DNA of 23,695 nt from Alectoria sarmentosa (GCA_009733775.1 WOGZ01000431.1:1-23695), one strand, 5' to 3'; shown: positions 1-11,231, counted from the stretch's first letter. Program-made: numbers and translations. Notes: generated by a model from the letters alone, not told the origin.

Positions 1-51
<51 letters not shown>
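1..51. repeat. TTA trinucleotide microsatellite
   Basis: Seventeen uninterrupted TTA units begin at the first base, so the tract probably continues outside the window. It sits inside AT-rich DNA and has no visible link to a gene. Confidence 0.95.
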
Positions 52-53
<2 letters not shown>

Positions 54-1040
54 AGTTAAAATTTATAAATTAAATTTATAATATTTAAAAATAAATAAAG
101 ACGAAACGAATTTAAGATAAAATTGCGCTTATTTAAGAAATATATAAAAAAAAAAAAAAATTATAATCGATTTCTCGCAATTTCTGAATTTTTTTATTAT
201 ATATTTATATAATCATTATTATAAAATACATTTATGCGATTTCAACGATATAATAATTTTATAATGTTATTTAAAAAAGAAAATAATTCGTTAAATAAGC
301 GTAAAGATTTCTCGAAATTTACTTTATCGTTTCGAATAATAATATATTTTAATCAAATATATATTATTATATATATATTCGAATTTCATAATTTTTATAT
401 TATTGAAAAGCGTATATCGAATTATATAATTTACGAAATTATAAAAAAATTATTTTTTTAAAAAAGTAAAAAGCAAAAGATATAAGATTTTTATATTTAA
501 ATTTTTGATAAAAGCGCTTAAAAGATTTAAAATCGCTATTTAAACGCTATTTAAAAGAGAAAATTAACTTTATTTTTTAATTAATTGTATATATAAACTT
601 AAAATATTTTAACTTAACTTTACTTTAACTTTTTATATATATTAATTATTATTATAAATATATTTTAATTAATTATTTTTAAATTAATTATTTTTTATTT
701 ATCGACTTTATTTTTTTTTAATTAATATTATATTTATTATATTATAAACGATAATTAATAACGTATATTAATAAAAATTAATATTAAAATTCTAATATAA
801 ATATTATATAAACGTAAATTATTATATTATATTCTTTTACTCGCGTGTTAAAATTTATTAATAAATCGAATAATTAAATGTTTTTAATATAATTATATTT
901 TTTATATACGCTTTTTATAAAACATTATTATTAATTTTTTTTGAACGAAGTTTAATATAAAGATTTTATTCGATTTTTGAATAATAATTATTATTATAAC
1001 GATTATCTCTTTAATTGTGATTTTATGTTTATATAATGCG
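52..1040. repeat. AT-rich, probably RIP-degraded DNA, unidentified
   Basis: This stretch is almost entirely A and T, with isolated G and C mostly in CG pairs, like the transposon block on the other side of the genes. The only open frame of note (234-461, +, 75 codons) is dominated by I, F, N, Y and K, as expected from composition alone, and has no recognisable motif. I see no LTR, terminal repeat or protein domain. It is most likely the edge of another degraded repeat. Composition changes over about 1020-1100, where runs such as GGAGGCGG appear. Confidence 0.6.
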
Positions 1041-1580
1041 AAATGTCTTTTACGTGTTTTTGACGGTCGTCGTAATAAAAAATTGCGGAGGCGGTTGCTA
1101 GTTTTGCGCTTCCGTTAAGGCTTTTGCAAAAAGGAGTACGGGACGAGCGTTAATACCCTTATGATGCGTCGTTACCAAATTTACTCTATGCTTTAATTGA
1201 GAATTGCTAATAACGCCCGACACAAAATTTACGAAAATGTTTCTATTGAAACAACCGTATTAGATATTCAGGGATTGATCTTAAAACGAATGAGAGAAAT
1301 ATATACATCAGGACTTGATTAATGTAGAGTAGACTGCCAAGTGAATTTCCTGACCGAGGTCACCGTGACGCACTTTGCCTTGGGCGCCAAGAGTCTTTCT
1401 TTGCAGCCGCTCGCGGCCTTGGGTGCGACTTGCAACCAACACCTTGCACCCAGATACTGGTCAGCCAAAACCAACCCTCGAGGCAAAGAGAAAGAAATTT
1501 CGACCCCGGTCCCCTCACTTCATCTTAACGCATCACAGCAGCAGTTCAGAAAAATTCCGCTGACTACTCAGATTTCAACC
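1041..1580 (+). promoter_or_regulatory. Upstream and 5' UTR region of IWS1
   Basis: About 540 bases separate the AT-rich block from the chosen IWS1 start and must hold its promoter and leader. The composition is intermediate up to about 1330 and balanced afterwards. No clear TATA box is visible. CTGAC followed by CTCAG at 1560-1571 resembles a branch site plus 3' splice site, so an intron in the leader is possible, but I could not identify its donor. Confidence 0.4.
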
Positions 1581-3066
1581 ATGTCTGCCACTTCACTCTC
1601 AGATCATTCTCTCCCTCCATCACCCGAATCTGAAGCAGGTCATGATCCAGGGGATCCCCATCAACCCCTACAAGACCCCCAAGACCCTCCAGCAGTATCC
1701 ATTGGTAATTCTAGGGCAGATATGGATGACATCTCAGATAACGAGTCCATCCTTTCCGATGTCGACGAAGCCCAGTTCGAAGATTTCGACCCCAATCAGA
1801 TCGCCATCGAAGAGCGTCCCGCCATAGCTGTCGATGAAGACAATGTCAAACTCCTAGGTCGGCACAAGCGTAAGCGAGACGGGGATGCGGATGGAGAGGG
1901 AGGCAAGAAGAAGAAAAAGGAGGGAAAGAGAGAGAAACCCAAGAAGATAAGAAAGAAGCAGGACAGCGACGATGACTTTAGTGGTGGACAGGAGATGGAA
2001 GGGAAGAGGATTCGCAAGAGGAAAGCGTTTACAGAGGGTGGGGAGAAAGTGCGAAAGGAGAAGCCAAAGGTTAGGAGAGCAACACCGGAAAATGAGGAGG
2101 CGATGGACCCTGAGGAGCGTAAGTCCAAAGTCCTCCGGCCAGAGAACCCGTTCAATGGAAGCTGACAGACCCATGAATACAGGACGTCGACGTGCCCTTG
2201 ACAGAGCTATGGACGCTGCCCTCAAGAACCCATCCAAGCGACGCCGCAGGGCCGGCGAAATTGTACGTCTGAACTATCTGCTACACCTCTTCAAATTCCA
2301 CTGACAATCAATTCAGGATCTCAACAGCATGGCCGACGAAGAGATTGCCAACCTCCGCAACCGCATGGCCGAAGCCGCCGAACTCGATGTCACAGCCCGC
2401 AACTCTTTACCCCCCAAACCAGCCATGCACAAGCTCCGCCTACTCCCAGAAGTGACTGCGCTCCTTAATCGCAACAGTAGAGAGGTGGAAAACGCCATCG
2501 TCGACCCTGAAAACAACCTTCTCGAATCCGTGCGCTTCTTCCTCGAGCCCCTCTCCGACGGCTCACTACCGGCCTACAATATCCAGCGCGAACTTTTCGC
2601 CAGCTTGGCAAGACTGCCGATCGATAAAGAAAGCCTGATTTCCAGCGGCATTGGCAAGGTGGTCCTCTTCTACACAAAATCCAAAAAGCCCGAGCTCTCC
2701 ATCAAACGCGCTGCAGAGCGTCTCCTGGGAGAATGGACCCGCCCTATTCTCAAACGAAGCGATGATTACCGTAAGCGGGTTCTCGCATCCGCAGATTATG
2801 ATCCCACTGTTCCCCGCCAAAAGCATTCCCAGCCCCTGTCGGCGGCTGAGACGGCAAGCCAGGCTAGGGAAAGGGCTTTGGCGCCGCCCAAACCGAATAA
2901 CAGGGCCAGAGTGGAAGTCGATAGGAAGACTTATACTATTGTACCGAGGAGTGGACAGGTGGCTGGAGGCATGTTTGCGAGACCCCTAGGGGCGAGTGGT
3001 GAGGATGCATTTAGGAAAATGAAGGCGAGACAGGCTGCAGCGGCTGGGAAAGGGCCTAGGCGGTAG
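1581..3066 (+). CDS. IWS1: Transcription elongation factor IWS1/SPN1 (TFIIS N-terminal domain)
   Basis: Three exons, join(1581..2118,2183..2262,2317..3066), give a 455-residue protein. IWS1/Spn1 binds the histone chaperone Spt6 and travels with RNA polymerase II in elongation, chromatin maintenance and mRNA export; this role is family knowledge. The N-terminal half is charged and looks disordered: an acidic patch with FEDFDP near residues 66-71, then Lys/Arg-rich nuclear-localisation-like runs at about 95-126 and 142-166. The splices restore the conserved stretch ALDRAMDAALK near 183-193. Residues about 254-352 form the TFIIS N-terminal (LW) domain, with NNLLESVRFFLEPL, DGSLP, FYTKSKK and GEWTRPI as in yeast Spn1. 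The basic C-terminal tail ends GKGPRR. The ATG at 1581 has A at -3. An in-frame ATG at 1341 would add 80 unconserved-looking residues, so I reject it. Product and splicing are well supported; the exact start slightly less. Confidence 0.95.
2119..2182 (+). other. IWS1 intron 1 (64 nt, phase 1)
   Basis: The donor is GTAAGT, the branch site GCTGAC lies at 2161-2166, and the acceptor is TACAG ending at 2182. Removing it joins GAGGAGC to GACGTCGA and creates the conserved arginine-rich lead-in to ALDRAMDAALK. Without splicing, the frame stops at 2163. Confidence 0.93.
2263..2316 (+). other. IWS1 intron 2 (54 nt, phase 0)
   Basis: The donor is GTACGT, the branch site CACTGAC lies near 2299-2305, and the acceptor TTCAG ends at 2316. 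Splicing joins AGEI to DLNSMADEEIANLR, matching the usual order in IWS1 proteins. The intron contains an in-frame TGA (2302-2304). Confidence 0.93.
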
Positions 3067-3424
3067 TGTTTTTTCCGCGAGGGAAGGCGTGCAATTCGAT
3101 AGAGCTTTGCCGCAGGATGGTATGGGCATTTGCCTGCTACTTCCTCGGAGCAAGAAGGCATTGTAATGCACTGTCTGCATTTGCATACATGCCAGACGTC
3201 GTTCACACATTGAATGCTCTTTGAATGACAGGCGCCCATGCTTGTGGGAAGGGTAGACTCGATACAGCGATGCTCTTGTGAAGCTGGTTATAAGCCATTG
3301 TCAATGGTTGGACCATCCTACCCTATGTGTTCATGCGATCCAAAATTTGTCATCCATTCATCCATGAAAACACCCTCGCTCGAAGCAGATTCTGTCACGC
3401 ACTTACTATCGAAGATTTATATCC
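3067..3424. other. Convergent intergenic region (two 3' UTRs)
   Basis: These 358 bases lie between the stop codons of the two convergent genes and should hold both 3' UTRs and poly(A) sites. No canonical AATAAA is evident on either strand, which is common in fungi. I see no further gene here; short overlapping frames on both strands lack recognisable protein sequence. Confidence 0.7.
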
Positions 3425-5827
3425 TCACCTTCTCCCTCCTAGGAAGCCCTCGGCCTCTTCATCCGCCCCCGCCGGACCATCTCCAAACAGCCATTCCGCT
3501 TCTCTACAATACCTGACTTCTCCCTGCCCTCTGCCCACCTCGCTTCCCCAACAGACGACCACTGCATCTACTACACCTGTCACGACCCCGTCCATAGCCC
3601 CGAGGACTCCCCAGCCTATTGCCGCTGCTATCAGTCCTACCACATAGGCGTAGAGACTCCCTTTCACGGTAGATCCGGTGGCACCTTCAGCGTTGGTGAG
3701 AGTGAGAGAGCGCGCTGTACTGACCCAGCCTCCAAAGCCGAGAGCGAGGGATGTGATGAGGCGTGTTGCGCGGAGTAGGAGGAGCGACAGGGTGTACGAG
3801 TGTAGCGGTGCTCGGGGCATCGTATTGCGAGCACGGAAATTGGCCGATGGGGGAGCATTGGGAGCGAGGAAAGACAAGTGAGCGAGAGCCCGTGAGGAGG
3901 TGGTGAGAGATTGCGAGTGGATGGCGCTGTAGGTGAGGGTTAAGGGGTTAGTGAGAGTGGCGATTGAAGAAGGGATGACAGTGTAAGAGCAAATTCCTAC
4001 GAGAGCGAGGACGCGGCGAGGGAGGATTAGAAATGGGAGGCGGATGACAAGTGCCAGGAGCGTGGAGAGGCAGATAGTGCCAAACAGGGTCGTCGTGGCA
4101 TGAGAGAAGGCTGCATTGATAACCTCTCGGGAAGTGGGCGCTGGGATGGTAAGGCGATGGAAATACCATTGAGAGACTGTCGCGGCAGTGGTGGCACGCT
4201 GGATGCTGGAGAGAACACCGAGGGTCCAGAGATAAACGAGCACGAAGAATGCACCGAGCCACCAGGTGCTCGCGTCGATTATGAAGAAAGCTTTGGCGTT
4301 CGAGAGGTGGCCGCCAAGAAATACACGCGTGAACATCGCCATCCATACCCATGACCATACTATGACGCCGACGAGGGTCACAAAGCCGACTACTAGCAGA
4401 CCAGGGTTGGCAGCAAGGATCCTGCAGCAGAATTCGAGAATACTGATTGCTTTTCCCATCGAATGACGACCTTTATAGACCGATAATGCCCACACGAGGG
4501 ATAGGACCCCAGGTACGAAGGCGAACCAGCGCATTGCCTTGTCCTGGATGCTGGCCCCGTGGTACTGTCCTCTATAGCTGGCGATGAGCGGGTAGAGGAA
4601 GAACGAGAAGAGGATCACCGGGACAGCCACAAGAATCATGTAGACCAGTGGTCGAACATAGGATCGTAGAACTGCCAACCAGAGTAAGGAAACGATCACT
4701 GCCACTAAAGTATCGATCGCCAATAGGTGGTAGGACGCATGCAGTGTCGTATAGATAGTATCGCCCAAGGGATGCTTGAGAGACGGCGCCGCAGTGTGCA
4801 AGTAGACAAGCAAAAAGCTTGCGAACAAAGCTGCCAGCGAAATGAGATACAATGAACCCCAGAAAGTATCGTGCCTTGGGGGTTCCTCCACAGGAAAAGA
4901 CACAGTCGGCGGGCTTGAAGAGGAGTCCGACTCTGGGGGGCGTGGTCTGCCGTGACTATCGTTAGGACTCGTCGCCTGCGATAAGAAAGGTGATATCGGA
5001 TGAAATGGAGTTTCTGGCGCTTTCCGAAATTGTTGTATTGATGGAGGGTCATCGTCCGGTGGAATCTCAACAGCTAAGTCGTCTGGAGGATCGTCCCTGT
5101 CCAGACCATCCATACTGCTTCTGGTAGTGCTCTCAAGTCTAATGTCCACCATTTTGCCTTTAGCATTGCTGCTTTCCTCACTTTCTACTCTCGCAAGACG
5201 AACCCCGTCATCTTGGTCTATCTTTACCATTCCCGCTCCTCTACCACGTCCTCGCGCCTTATCGCCCATCCACGAGCTCTTGATACCTCCACCTCTGCCA
5301 TACCCCCGATCTTCTGTAGCTCTCCCGTCACCGCTTTCTTCTAACCCCGAACCTCTACTCCCCTCATCTTCGGCCTCGGAAGACTCCTGCAGGCGACTTC
5401 CGCCAAGCTGTCGTCTCGATTTTTGCAAGGCGTAGAAGTCAGCTACTTCTCTTTCATGCTCTTCTTCGTCGTCTTCCTCTCTGAACTGATCTGTAGCGCT
5501 GTAGAAGAGTGGAGCGCTGGGTGCAGTGCCACGTGAAGCGAACGGGAACTGCGAGAATTGAGAAGCGCTGGCTTGGTAAGGGTTGCCTAATGTTGGCCGT
5601 TGAAGATAAGATCTTGAAGAAGGAAACCTTGAAGAGCCCTGCTCCGGACGCCGTTGCCTGTGTAGGGGATTTCTGTGTGAGTCTTCTGGCGCGCCCAAGC
5701 CAACTCTGGATTGTGACTGAGCAAGAAACCGGCTGGCATCTGTATGGCCTCGTCAGCCTGATGGTTCTTTGGAAGCTTCGAATGGAAGATTAAGACGGGC
5801 ATGGGAACACTCACATTCAGAGAACAT
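3425..5827 (-). CDS. Choline transporter-like protein (SLC44/CTL family, Pns1-related)
   Basis: Two exons, complement(join(3425..5739,5815..5827)), give 775 residues. CTL proteins are multi-pass membrane proteins linked to choline or solute transport; the substrate in filamentous fungi is not settled. Residues 1-295 are hydrophilic, with a conserved-looking start (MFSEYASRFLAQSQSR), an acidic stretch (REEDDEEEHEREVADFYA, about 91-108), Arg/Gly-rich runs and Pro/Ser-rich sequence, probably cytosolic. Hydrophobic segments follow near 300-318, 345-363, 368-389, 409-425, 451-476, 488-515, 553-578, 652-676 and 698-730. The C-terminal part carries the family signature, with LTNPLTLTYSAIHSQSL, GFGGWVSTARSL, LYAYVVGLIAAAIGWGVLG and DAVVVCWGSEV followed by a YCREAEWLFG tail. 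Typical Pns1 proteins, from memory, are near 540 residues, so this is the longer fungal type with an extended N-terminus. No in-frame ATG opens the long exon near its 5' end, which supports the upstream mini-exon. Confidence 0.92.
5740..5814 (-). other. Intron 1 of the CTL gene (75 nt)
   Basis: On the minus strand, GTGAGT begins at 5814, a GGCTGACG branch-like site lies near 5751-5758, and CATACAG ends at 5740. It separates a 13-nt coding exon (ATGTTCTCTGAAT) from the long exon, and the split codon TAT gives Tyr5. The product start matches the conserved beginning I recall for this fungal family. Confidence 0.9.
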
Positions 5828-6460
5828 ATTAAAGTAGGTATCCGTCTCTCAGAAGCGCCTCCGATGCCTCCGAGGAGGCAGTCTTGGTGCGAGCTCTCCA
5901 CAGCGATAAGGTATCTGGAGAATGACAATGACCTCCGAGTGCTGATATGGTCGAAGAAGCAAGAGAGTCGAATTTGGTCACTGCTTCTCAGAGAATGGGT
6001 GTGGGCGTCTCATGCCACAGTGTCAGTACTGTCTAAGAGTAGAACTATATCACGCGTAAATCTATGAGGTGATGTTGAGTCGGTCTGGTGCCTTTGACAA
6101 ACTAGTCATACGCCGGTCTGGGCGCCCAGGCATCGGCTGTTTAGGCGCTGCCTTCAGCAATACTTCGGCAGGCGGGGTTTTCGCAATCCTCCCTAGAGTT
6201 TTCAATACGAAATATACTGAGCTATTTTAACACACAGTCAGGTGACACTCGATTCACTTTGATGAAAGATCGTATTTGAAAAATATCTCAATAGCATTTT
6301 CAAGTATCAACAGATGATCCATTCAAAAGATCGTCATTTATCGCTAATAATGAAGCTGTATATTACAAACTCAGAATCCCTCTATTACCCCACTGCCCAC
6401 CATATCTCATACCCACCACCCCCATGTCAGGTGCCGAAACTATCGCCCTCGAGGGAACTT
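5828..6460 (-). promoter_or_regulatory. Upstream region of the CTL gene
   Basis: About 630 bases of mostly balanced composition lie between the CTL start and the AT-rich block. They should contain the promoter and leader of the minus-strand gene. I see no convincing conserved gene: the short frames at 5801-6067 (+) and 5587-5928 (-) overlap the mini-exon and intron and carry no recognisable sequence. Composition starts to drift towards A and T from about 6200. Confidence 0.45.
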
Positions 6461-6480
6461 TAACTAAATTCGAAATCAAA
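6424..6480 (+). pseudogene. Possible truncated 5' end of a divergent gene
   Basis: A pyrimidine/C-rich leader (about 6380-6423, with CACCACCCCC) runs into ATGTCAGGTGCCGAAACTAT, in the style of a fungal 5' UTR plus start codon. The frame reads MSGAETIALEGTLTKFEIK and then enters AT-rich DNA at about 6460-6480, where it stops. This could be the surviving start of a gene whose body was lost or mutated when the repeat block formed. It is only about 20 codons, so a chance open frame is a real alternative. Confidence 0.2.
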
Positions 6481-8810
6481 AATACAATGATTTGATTGTA
6501 CTTATCGTATTAAACCTCAAATCGAAGACTTAACGTTTATATACGTAAAAATTCTCTTAATTATTAATAAATACTTTAAATTACGAGACTTTTATTAGCG
6601 TTAAAATTTTACAAAATTTGTTATATACGAGTGTTTTTGCATTTTATTATAAAATATTTATATAAAATATTAAAAAGTCGTTATTTCGAAGCAGAATTTT
6701 AAAAATTAAATTATTATAATATTATTTTTAAAACTCATTTATAAAAGCGAAAATATTTAAAGTAAATTAATAAAATTCGTTAAAATCGCTTATTAAATTG
6801 CGTGCTACGTAATTAAGATACGTTTTTAAAATATTTAATAAAAATCTTAAATGTTTATAATTTTATTTTATTTTTATTTTTATTAATTATTAATTTATTT
6901 AATAATTTATTTATTAAAATTCGTAATTACATTTATAAATTTTATAATTATTTAATTATTACACAATTTTATTAAAAAAGAGTTTATTACTTTATAATTT
7001 TAATAATTTCGTTTAAACGAAGTTATTTAATTATTTATAATAAATAATTCATAATATAAATTTATTAATTTGCGAAATAAAAACGTTTTATTACGAATTA
7101 TTAATAACGTTTTTAATTCAATAAACGATTTTCGTTAAAATATATTTATTTCGCAATTAAATAATTATAATATTAACTTTAACATTAATACGAATTTTAA
7201 TAACATTATTAATAAAAACGATAATTATAAAATGTTATATTTAATAATTTTTTATTTATTAAGAAAAATTCTCATTTCGCAAATTTGATTTAAATTTAAA
7301 AATTTCGACTTTTGAAATTTAATGTTAAAAAACATTTAATTATTAAAAAATTTAAATTAATCGAAATGTAAAACGTATAAAAACATCGTCGCGAATATAA
7401 TAATAATTATTATTATCGCGAATTAAATCGCAAAAAAATAAGCGTTATTAAAATTTTTAATATATAAACCTCACTAAATATAATTCGACGATTATGTTTT
7501 TTCGAAATTATAAAAATTATATCGCTTCAATATCTTATATCGACTTTCGAATAAATAAATAAAAATCGTTAATTTTTTATTTTCTTAATTAATATCAAAA
7601 AACAAATTTGAGAAAACGTATAAATTATTATATTATACAATATCGACGAATTTATTTAAAACAAATATAAAAAATAATGTTTAAATTAAATTCGTAATTT
7701 AATTATCAAATTTTACGATATTAATTATTAATTACTTAAATTTATTATAAAAGACGATTAATCGATCGTAAACTTTAATAATTATTTTATTATTGTTAAG
7801 AGAATCGTTATATTATCATATTGTCAAGTTTATTATATTTATTAAACGATATTTTATCAAGTTTATAACTTGATAAAATGTTAATAAATAATTAATTCTC
7901 ATAAAAAAATCGATTAATTTACAATTATTTAAAATATAATCTTTTTAATATATTATATTATCGATATTATTATGTCGTCAATTATGAATATATCGTTTAT
8001 TATAAATTTAATAAGCATTTTATAATCAATTAATCGTATTTTCAACATTTAATAATAATATCGATATATAATTATTTAATTAAGCTTTTTCATTGATAAC
8101 AATTATATAATATTAAATTCTTTATTACTTAAACATATTGCATCATTTAAATCGACGATTCATCATTTATTAATTAATTTAATTTATTTATTACATTGAA
8201 TAATTCATTATAAATTTTTATCAAATAATCGAGTTTTAATATTGTTAAAATCGTTCTTTTTTAATCATTTTTTTTTTTTAATTAATTGCTGATTTTTTTT
8301 GACGATCTTTTTTTAAATTAATAAGCGTATTTCTTTATTAAAAGACAAATATTATTTAACGAAGAGAATCGATAATTGAAATTTTATTAAACACATTTTT
8401 TTCATCATTTTCTTCTCGTGACTTAAAAAAAACATTCTCTTTTCATATATTTATCGTAAGTTTTTAATCGACGTTTATTATTTAATTGTTTATAAAAAAA
8501 TATCGTTAAATTAAAGTTTATTTTCGAGTTTAATATTGCAAAAAGTATTTTCATTATAATTTATTAATTTCAAAACTTTATTAAATTTAAGCTTTTATTA
8601 ATTGCTTTTATTAAAAAAAAAACTCGATTTGTTATTAATTTCATTGTGAAATATATTTAATATTCGATTAAGCTCGAATAATAAAAAGACATTTTAATAA
8701 AAAAAAATCGAGCTCGCTTATAATCGAAATTTGTTTAAATATTTATATAATTATCGAATTAAGTAATAAATAAACTCTTTTTGAAAGCTTTTATTAAAAA
8801 ATTTAATTAG
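6465..8810. repeat. AT-rich RIP-degraded DNA, unidentified
   Basis: These 2.3 kb are almost pure A and T, with G and C largely confined to CG pairs. Every frame is broken and I could not find a trustworthy protein motif on either strand. If the outer Gypsy element is complete, its 5' LTR and leader should be here, but I found no match by eye to the sequence after 22600. A perfect hairpin lies at 7851-7879. Confidence 0.6.
7851..7879. repeat. Perfect 13-bp inverted repeat, 3-nt spacer
   Basis: ATTTTATCAAGTT (7851-7863) is followed by TAT and its exact reverse complement AACTTGATAAAAT (7867-7879). A related TCAAGTTTAT occurs shortly upstream near 7824. It is not adjacent to any gene end I can identify. 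It may be a remnant of a small inverted-repeat transposon or chance in AT-rich sequence. Confidence 0.7.
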
Positions 8811-9997
8811 AATATCGAAGACGTAATTCGACATTTCAGATTATTTTCAAAGTCGAAATAGAAAAACCATTCGAAGCGAGAAAATAATTCGAAATAAGAA
8901 AATAATTTGAAAAAGAAACTTTATTTATTCTTTTTATCGATTTTAAAAGAAAAACAATTCACTATTTTAAAAAAATTGTCGAAAGATAACGATATTAAAT
9001 CGATAATCGAATAATTAATAAATATATTAAATAACGTTATTCAAAATGTTGATAATATTTAAAACGTTAACAAGTTAAACTCTTTTCAATTTATTATCAC
9101 ATCGAAATTTATATCATTTATTGATAATTTTTCTCTCGTTGAAAGCGATTTTATTAATTTTATAAAATCGTTAATTAATTCGTTATTAATATTAAAAAAA
9201 TCGCTTATTTTCATTAATTCTCAAAATAATTCTTCATTTTATTTATTTATTAAATTATAACCTTTTTTAAAAGATAATTAAAGAATTCTTCAATTTATAT
9301 TTGAAAAATATTAATTATCTCGCTCGCTTTTTTCACGTCAAAAATCATTTCGACGTTTATCAAAGACTTTTAAAAGAGATTAATTAACACAAAAATTGAC
9401 GAAAAGATTAACTTTTATAAAGCTTAACACGATTATCATTAATTCGTTTTTGTTTATAAATAATAATTCGATAACATCAAAGTCGACATTTATAAATAAT
9501 TAAATATATTTTTAATTTAATAAGACTTTTCGTGTTTTTATTAAAAACGAATTTAAAATCGCATTTATATCGATTTAATTATAAAATTCGTCGAAAAAAC
9601 GCGAAAAATAAAATAAACTTAACGATTTAAAATCGTTTAATAATGTTATTAATATTATCGAAAATAATAATTAATTATAATTTAATGTTTAAAATCTCGA
9701 ATTTTTTTATTTTGACGTTTTAAAATCATATAATTTTAAACATATAATTCATAATCATAAAAAAATCATTTTTAAAAAGATTTACATTTTCAATAAACGT
9801 GTTTATAATTATGTTTTATTTATCGACGAGATTATTATTAAAAAAAATCTTTCTTTTTGTTTTCGAGATTTAATATTGAATTGATATTTCGAGAAAATCG
9901 ATGATTTCAAACGAAAAGTCTTTAAAAATATAACATTAATTGATTTTATTGATTAATTAACATTGCGATTTAAAATGAATATAATCAGAATAATGAA
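8811..9997 (+). pseudogene. Outer element gag-like remnant, 5' part
   Basis: One frame can be followed from about 8811 to 9997, with interruptions only at TAA, TAG and TGA codons that RIP can create. The last part (about 9876-9997), with LN(stop)YFEKIDDFKRKVFKNIT then RFKMNII, resembles the mixed-charge helical style of fungal retrotransposon gag proteins. The assignment upstream of about 9800 rests only on the frame and position, so it is weak. The frame continues across the inner insertion at 17323. Confidence 0.45.
9993..9997. other. Target-site duplication, left copy (ATGAA)
   Basis: Five bases immediately before the inner 5' LTR read ATGAA. The five after the 3' LTR (17318-17322) read ATAAA. 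The single difference is a G-to-A transition, the type RIP makes. Confidence 0.75.
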
Positions 9998-10210
9998 TGT
10001 TATGATTAAGACCTTGCAAGAGTCTTTTGCAGGCGTATAAAAGTTTTTTATAAATGTATAAAAGCCTTTTGCAGGCGTATCTGTCTACTGAAAAGCATTA
10101 AAAAAGTTACGTTTAATTAATACTAATGTCTTTGTATATTTTCGTTACAATTATGAATTAAATAGATTAATCTTACATTACTTTATGGTTTTTTTAAATG
10201 TATCGCATTA
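9998..10210 (+). repeat. 5' LTR of the inner Gypsy element
   Basis: This 213-bp repeat aligns without gaps to 17105-17317. It begins TGTTATGATTAAG and ends TATCGCATTA, with a mutated CA end. It is the less damaged copy in its tandem-repeat part and keeps GCAGGCGTAT units. TATAAAAG motifs at about 10036-10068 could have been the promoter TATA box for + strand transcription. No primer-binding site could be recognised just downstream. Confidence 0.92.
10022..10084 (+). repeat. 21-bp tandem repeats in the 5' LTR
   Basis: Three 21-bp units start at 10022, 10043 and 10064. The first and third carry (T/C)CTTTTGCAGGCGTAT; the middle one has decayed to GTTTTTTATAAATGTATAAAA. The same three units occur at 17129-17191 in the other LTR. 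Confidence 0.85.
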
Positions 10211-11231
10211 ATTAATAATAATATCGATATAGTTTTATCAAGCATTAGTCAATGTTTGACGAGTCGATTCAATAATATTAATAGTTTTACGATAGCATCA
10301 GTTAGTTATTCATCATTAAATGAATTTTTAATATCAAATATTTAATTTATTTTTTGCTTGACGTTGTTATTGTTATCGATCGTTTTAAATTTATTAATTT
10401 TATTATTAGTTTTTGTTATTATTTATTTCAAATCTCATATTAATTTGAGAAAGTTTGTTACAAGATTTTTAAAGTGATTATTTTTCGAGAAATAATCGTT
10501 TAAGTTTGATAATTTCGAGATTTTGTCGACTTCGATTATTAATTAATTAAATTATATAAGAAGTCGTTTAACACCTTATATAAAATATTTTTAAATTTTC
10601 ACGATTAATTTTTACGAGTTTAAGATCTTAACGTGCTCGATTTCGATCGTTATTATTTAATTTATTTTTCAATTTATAATAGACGTGATTTGAAAATTAA
10701 GTCGTAAATCGATCAGCTTTGAATGTTATAATTCGTGTTTTTCAAATAATTATAAATTAATTACGATCATCATTATTAACAAAAAATATATTTAAATCTT
10801 AAAACGAATTAACATTATCGTTTTTAAATCGATTTAAAACAATCCGCTTTAACATTATTAACATTATTTAAATTAACTTTTAATTATTCTTTATCGAAAA
10901 TTCTTAAAAAACCTTTCACAAATATCGTATCTCGTTTACTTTTACGATAATAACGAAAAAAATCATTAAAAACGAAGATGTCGTTGTTTTTATAATTAAA
11001 AACGTTATCTTTACGTAAATTTAAGTAAATTAAATAATTATTATTATAATCAATATTATAAAAATGATAAAAATGAATTAATAATCTTTATTTGAAAATA
11101 AACGAATTTCGCATCATTTTGTCTTTTGAGTATAAAACGTCGAATATTTTGATTTTAATTTGAAGATCTTTATTATAAAAATGAAGGAGAATCATAATAT
11201 ATATCATAACGTTTTTAATTTCATTAATCAT
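10211..11231 (+). other. Leader and gag N-terminal region of the inner element
   Basis: This kilobase between the 5' LTR and the first recognisable gag sequence should hold the primer-binding site, leader and start of gag. The sequence is too mutated to identify a tRNA-complementary site or the start codon. Confidence 0.5.

Noticed and set aside
234..461. 75-codon open frame in the left AT-rich block
   Set aside because: No motif, no support from context; a frame of this length is weak evidence in degraded AT-rich DNA.
1341..1580. In-frame ATG at 1341 as the IWS1 start
   Set aside because: The extra 80 residues look like translated leader and the protein from 1581 starts in the usual acidic style with a good start context.
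1796..2826. Antisense and alternate-frame open stretches inside IWS1
   Set aside because: They are shadows of the spliced coding sequence, rich in Ser/Arg/Leu without recognisable domains.
3664..5435. Open stretches overlapping the CTL gene on both strands
   Set aside because: They lie within the transporter coding sequence in other frames and match no family I know.
5696..5698. Start of the CTL protein at 5698
   Set aside because: The codon is TTG, and a spliced ATG exon at 5815-5827 gives a conserved-looking N-terminus.
7900..8100. Minus-strand frame with I-D-D-I-I-I near 7970, resembling an RT catalytic box
   Set aside because: Flanking residues do not follow any RT family I know, and such strings are expected in AT-rich sequence.
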